63,753 nucleotides of DNA from Ancrocorticia sp052089425 (GTDB lineage Bacteria > Actinomycetota > Actinomycetes > Actinomycetales > Actinomycetaceae), in assembly GCF_052089425.1 (NCBI RefSeq), contig NZ_JBQCZW010000014.1:1-63753 (forward strand). Direction: 5' to 3'. Position 1 is the stretch's first letter, and the number at the start of each line of letters is the position of its first letter. A model generated the notes under the pieces. The model did not search any database and had not been told where the DNA came from. It saw only the letters and a list, made by a program, of their open reading frames with translations. Both the position numbers and the translations under genes were made by a program. Below are positions 60,668 to 63,753 of this stretch, piece after piece.

Positions 60668-61366
60668 ATGAGCGGCGATCTTGTGGATACCACTGAGATG
60701 TACCTCAAGGCTATCTACGAGCTGGAGGAAGAAGGTGTACCGCCTCTTCGCGCCCGCTTGGTAGAACGGTTGGAGCAGTCCAAGCCGACCGTGTCCGAAA
60801 CCGTGGCGCGCCTGCAGCGCGACGGCCTGCTCTCCATCGTTGGTTCGCGCACAATCCAGCTCTCACCAGAGGGAAGGCGTCAAGCCACCAACGTGATGAG
60901 GAAGCACAGGCTTGCCGAACGGCTGTTGCTTGATGTTCTCAACGTTGACTGGGTGGATGTCCATGATGAGGCGTGCCGTTGGGAACACGTGATCTCCGAC
61001 GGAGTGGAAGAAAAGATCGCCACACTGCTCGCGAATGAAGAGGCAGATCCTTTCGGTAACTCGATTCCAGAACCTGAAACCTCGGGCCCCGGTGCCCAAG
61101 CAGCGGAGCCTTCGGGACTCACACGCGTCAATGACTACGTGGGCGCGAACCCAGAGGGTGGAGATGTTATCTTGGCCCGCATTGGCGAAGTACTCCAAAC
61201 GGACGCCGGGTTGCTTGCCGAATTCCAGGCAGCAGGATTCGCACCCAACGTGCAGGTACGGCTCACTCGTGGCGGCGAGGACACGTGGTACATGGACTTC
61301 GCCAACGGATCCACGATTACGCTGACGCCGTGGGCCCAAGGCCATTTGCTGATTCGAGAGAAGTAG
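60668..61366 (+). CDS. DtxR/IdeR-family metal-dependent repressor
   Basis: A 232-residue regulator of iron or manganese homeostasis. It has the N-terminal winged helix (V-D-T-T-E-M-Y-L-K-A-I-Y-E-L-E-E-E-G, then Q-S-K-P-T-V-S-E-T-V-A-R-L-Q-R-D-G-L), the metal and dimer part (M-R-K-H-R-L-A-E-R-L-L, H-D-E-A-C-R-W-E-H-V-I-S) and a C-terminal SH3-like FeoA part. The Cys in E-A-C-R-W-E-H is the metal ligand of DtxR/IdeR, which favours iron over manganese. ATG 60668 follows AAGGAG. Confidence 0.93.
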   Translation: MSGDLVDTTEMYLKAIYELEEEGVPPLRARLVERLEQSKPTVSETVARLQRDGLLSIVGSRTIQLSPEGRRQATNVMRKHRLAERLLLDVLNVDWVDVHDEACRWEHVISDGVEEKIATLLANEEADPFGNSIPEPETSGPGAQAAEPSGLTRVNDYVGANPEGGDVILARIGEVLQTDAGLLAEFQAAGFAPNVQVRLTRGGEDTWYMDFANGSTITLTPWAQGHLLIREK

Positions 61367-61396
61367 ACCCGGATCACTGAGGCCATTTACGGCAGT

Positions 61397-61413
61397 GGCG
61401 TGGCCGACACGCC
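61397..61413 (+). terminator. Short hairpin after the DtxR-family gene
   Basis: GGCGTG (61397-61402) pairs with CACGCC (61408-61413) over five bases. It may end the regulator transcript; weak, with no U-tract. Confidence 0.35.
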
Positions 61414-61516
61414 GAGGGCCAAATGCGTCACATTCCGTTATCTAGTTCGTGATCTGGTGCGCCATATCTAGCTGTGAAATCTCTGAAAACCGCTTAGTTC
61501 CGCCAAAAAATGGCAA

Positions 61517-61564
61517 ATATGACGTGCGTCATATAGCGTTACCTAAACGTGACATTTGGTTATA
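61517..61564 (+). promoter_or_regulatory. Operator-like sites upstream of the NlpC/P60 gene
   Basis: ATATGACG-TG-CGTCATAT is an 8-bp-arm inverted repeat (61517-61534). It is followed by three direct hexamers, GTTACC (61538), GTGACA (61549) and GTTATA (61559), one helical turn apart. Direct repeats of GTTAC/GTGAC type resemble sites of the MtrA regulator, which controls wall hydrolases in actinobacteria. Assignment is inference. Confidence 0.4.
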
Positions 61565-61645
61565 AAGCCGTTAGTGTCTTACTTAGACAAAAGTTCTTGG
61601 TGGCTTCGGCCGCCGGACTGAGTGAAGTATCAAGGAGACATCTCA

Positions 61646-62434
61646 ATGACCGGACGCCATGCGATCACACGCGGGGCTGCGCTCAACACCGTAAATACCC
61701 CTGCCGGACGTGGCCTCATCGCCGCAATGGCAGTCGGAACTGCATTTGGCGTCACGCTGCCAGCTGCGAACGCTGCCGAAGTGACAACCAATGACATCAA
61801 CGGTGCGGCCATCCTCACGGCGAAGTCTGATACTAGGGACGCGACCGGTGGTGCGGAAGCTGAGGCTGACTCGATTCCCGGGGTCACCACAATGAATGAT
61901 GTTGATTGGGGTGGCGCTGAAGACGTAAGTTTTGCGAGCGAAGACAAGGGCGATATCGAAGTTCAGGTAGCGGTCGAAGAGCCTGAGCCCGAGCCCGTAG
62001 TTGAGGAGGCTGCACCAGCAGCTGAGACCACAACTCAGGCTGCTGAAGCACCCGCTCAATCCGAACCGGCTCCTCAGCAAGCAGCTCCTGCATCGGGTGT
62101 TTCCGGCATTGTCGGTACCGCGATGTCCTACACTGGTTCTCCTTACGTATGGGGTGGCACCACCCCATCTGGTTGGGACTGCATCGGCTTCGTCCGCTAC
62201 GTCTTCGCCCAGCACGGCGTTTCGATCGGCGGCTACACCACGTCCGTTCTCTCCGCTGGTACGCAGGTTCCTTACTCGCAGGCTCAGGCCGGCGATATCC
62301 TCTACTGGCCCGGTCACGTGGCCATCAGCTTGGGTAATGGCCAGAACGTTGGCGCGTGGAACGAAGGCATGGGCACTCGCGTTGGTCCAGATTCTTGGAT
62401 CGGCGGAACCCCCACCGTTATCCGCGTGGGCTAA
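61646..62434 (+). CDS. Secreted NlpC/P60 peptidoglycan hydrolase
   Basis: A 262-residue exported protein. The signal region runs to about residue 42 (A-A-M-A-V-G-T-A-F-G-V-T-L-P-A-A-N-A). A Glu/Ala/Pro-rich linker follows, then a C-terminal NlpC/P60 domain of about 110 residues with the catalytic Cys in G-W-D-C-I-G-F-V-R-Y-V-F and His in P-G-H-V-A-I-S-L-G. The family cuts D-Glu-diaminopimelate or similar wall cross-peptides. The start at 61646 has AAGGAG. Usual D-C-S-G-F reads D-C-I-G-F here. Confidence 0.93.
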   Translation: MTGRHAITRGAALNTVNTPAGRGLIAAMAVGTAFGVTLPAANAAEVTTNDINGAAILTAKSDTRDATGGAEAEADSIPGVTTMNDVDWGGAEDVSFASEDKGDIEVQVAVEEPEPEPVVEEAAPAAETTTQAAEAPAQSEPAPQQAAPASGVSGIVGTAMSYTGSPYVWGGTTPSGWDCIGFVRYVFAQHGVSIGGYTTSVLSAGTQVPYSQAQAGDILYWPGHVAISLGNGQNVGAWNEGMGTRVGPDSWIGGTPTVIRVG

Positions 62435-62447
62435 TCGAATAAAGCTT

Positions 62448-62484
62448 AGAAGGGGGCCAGCGGAAGCTGGCCTCCTTCTTTTTC
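62448..62484 (+). terminator. Rho-independent terminator of the NlpC/P60 gene
   Basis: AGAAGG-GGCCAGC pairs with GCTGGCC-TCCTTCT over a short GGAA loop and is followed by a T-run. A strong classical terminator, 14 bp past the stop. Confidence 0.93.
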
Positions 62485-62573
62485 TGACCTCAGACTCACT
62501 TTGGTCCCTGCGTTTGTTGCCACAACGTGCCAGAATTGACGTGCACGGCAACTTTTCTCTGGAGGGGGCAGGT

Positions 62574-63485
62574 ATGGCGTATCGTCACGAAAATCTAGTG
62601 GTTTGCGGGATCGATGGTTCCGAGTTCTCACTCAATGCGCTGGAGTGGGCTGCGCAGGAGGCAAAGGTACGCGGTGCGCATCTTGACATCGTTGCTTGTT
62701 ATGAGCGGCCAGGCTATTCACCGGCGGGCGATGAGCCGAGCGGGCCGCTACTCGAGGCCGGGGCGCAGAAGATCCTTGAGAACGCGGAACAACAAGTCAA
62801 GGACACTGTTCTGGATTATGCCCTTCACCTGTCCGCCGAAGACCCAACATCCGAACTCATCCAAAGGTCAAAATCCGCAGCACGTCTGGTATTGGGCGCG
62901 CGCGGCGGCTCCGGCGGATTCGCGGATCGGCTCCTTGGTTCCGTGGCGTCGACAGTTTCTTCGCGGTCCTATTGCTCGGTCGTCATCGTCCCATCGGGCC
63001 CTGTGCGGGAGGTGCTGCCAGTGAAGCACATCGTCTGCGGCGTTGATGGTTCAGAATCATCGCTGGTTGCCTTGGACCTTGCAGTGCGTGAAGCGGTGCG
63101 CTGGGGTGCGCGGCTTTCCTGTGTAGGTGCCGTGAGCTTTGCTGGTGGTGCGTGGTTGCCCGGTGGTGGTTACCATCAGGAGGTTCTGGACGATGTGCGG
63201 GAAGGTCTCAAAGAAGCTGTAGAGAACGCGCGGCAAGGATACGACGTTGATATACGTTGCCATGCCATCGAAGGCAATCCTGCAGCTCTCATGACAGAGT
63301 TCTCCACAGCAGTTGATCTTCTTGTTGTTGGCTCGCGTGGACGTGGTGGCTTCGCTGGATTACTTCTGGGGTCCACAAGCCAGTCGATCATCCAGCATGC
63401 GACGTGCCCTGTAGCGGTTGTTCCCCGCCGGACACGCAACAATGAAGATATCGGCGGTCCAGCTGTTCCGTGGAGCAGAGTGTAA
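62574..63485 (+). CDS. Tandem universal stress protein
   Basis: A 303-residue protein with two UspA domains (about 5-140 and 147-290). Each has the start V-C-G-I/V-D-G-S-E and the ATP-type end motif: G-A-R-G-G-S-G-G-F in the first and G-S-R-G-R-G-G-F-A-G-L-L-L-G-S-T in the second, both of the G-x2-G-x9-G-S type. ATG 62574 follows GGAGGGGG. Longer readings start inside the NlpC gene and are not credible. It probably aids survival in low energy or oxygen. Confidence 0.93.
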   Translation: MAYRHENLVVCGIDGSEFSLNALEWAAQEAKVRGAHLDIVACYERPGYSPAGDEPSGPLLEAGAQKILENAEQQVKDTVLDYALHLSAEDPTSELIQRSKSAARLVLGARGGSGGFADRLLGSVASTVSSRSYCSVVIVPSGPVREVLPVKHIVCGVDGSESSLVALDLAVREAVRWGARLSCVGAVSFAGGAWLPGGGYHQEVLDDVREGLKEAVENARQGYDVDIRCHAIEGNPAALMTEFSTAVDLLVVGSRGRGGFAGLLLGSTSQSIIQHATCPVAVVPRRTRNNEDIGGPAVPWSRV

Positions 63486-63492
63486 CAACGGT

Positions 63493-63524
63493 CGTTGCCT
63501 CGTTGCCTCGTTGCCTCGTTGCCT
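63493..63524. repeat. Four exact 8-bp tandem repeats
   Basis: CGTTGCCT occurs four times in a row, with a partial fifth, 8 bp after the universal stress gene stop codon. Slipped-strand variation in copy number is likely; no gene is seen between here and the tRNA. Confidence 0.9.
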
Positions 63525-63679
63525 CGTTGGCGTGGCCTGCGTGTCACGGGTGCTCGTTTACGCGGCAATCTCCCGTGTACGTCACAGGTATCCGCGTACC
63601 CCGTGGACTCCTGTGTGCATCACAGGCAGTGAACCTGATTCGGTAGGAGTCCCGCAAAGTCGCTACACTAGTCAGGTCC

Positions 63680-63751
63680 GCCCTTGTAGCTCAGAGGAAG
63701 AGCGACCGCCTCCTAAGCGGTAGGTCGAAGGTTCGAATCCTTTCGGGGGCA
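63680..63751 (+). tRNA. tRNA-Arg (CCU)
   Basis: A complete 72-nt cloverleaf at the window edge: acceptor GCCCTTG with CGGGGGC (two G-U pairs), D-loop AGCTCAGAGGAAGAGC, anticodon stem ACCGC/GCGGT with loop CTCCTAA (anticodon CCT), T-loop GGTTCGAATCC. Confidence 0.95.
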
Positions 63752-63753
63752 CT

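Overview
This is a high-GC actinobacterial chromosome segment. It carries a long-tailed DnaX followed by RecR, overlapping lysC-asd, an IdeR/DtxR-type repressor, DUF3027, DUF3263 and DUF4032 proteins, MetP/MetS-type transport genes, an actinobacterial SerC and GroEL under CIRCE elements. The gene set fits a small-genome member of the Actinomycetaceae or a relative, but the sequence alone does not fix the genus. Two runs of exactly 100 N (54927-55026 and 58734-58833) show a draft scaffold; each falls inside a gene (manA and an MFS transporter).

Layout. 36-1435: an ASCH-domain protein and a divergent short-chain dehydrogenase. 1586-9095 (minus): one tight operon reading VOC/glyoxalase protein, quinone-type oxidoreductase, a thioesterase/CoA-ligase fusion, two permeases, an ATPase and an NMT1/THI5-like lipoprotein. 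It looks like uptake plus CoA activation of an unknown organic acid. 9505-11477: a sodium:amino-acid symporter and its 56-residue partner. 11778-15462: an AglEFG-type sugar importer without its own ATPase; the likely ATPase (MsmK/UgpC type) is at 26067-27194. 15745-17637: an anchored C69-type peptidase homologue. 18070-24416: dnaX, recR, lysC, asd. 24613-31949: DUF4032, msmK, a Ser/Thr kinase, a DsbA-like thiol protein, tRNA-Thr and a GH114-like lipoprotein. 32198-34402: a divergent enolase and CueP.

The accessory part runs from about 34700 to 40560. It holds two diverged paralogues of AlbA_2(Schlafen)/HATPase/winged-helix proteins. Each gene is bracketed, upstream of its start and within 10 bp of its stop, by its own family of dyad-symmetric repeats. 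For the second gene the two brackets are an exact 53-bp direct repeat. Between the two lies an addiction-module-like pseudogene, purU and a hypothetical gene. This gene-plus-cognate-repeat arrangement is the most unusual feature of the window.

40652-63751 is mostly core: ung, DUF3263, LytR_C, groEL (two CIRCE), plsC, a short-chain dehydrogenase, an HD-like protein with a repetitive tail, a two-component system, PspA, a TPM-domain protein, a cold-shock protein with DUF3027 and manA, a purine permease, an MFS transporter, serC, the DtxR regulator, a secreted NlpC/P60 hydrolase, a tandem universal stress protein and tRNA-Arg(CCU). Across the window at least seven genes have a -10-like TANNNT hexamer about 6-7 nt before the start codon, mostly with no Shine-Dalgarno, which points to frequent leaderless transcription.
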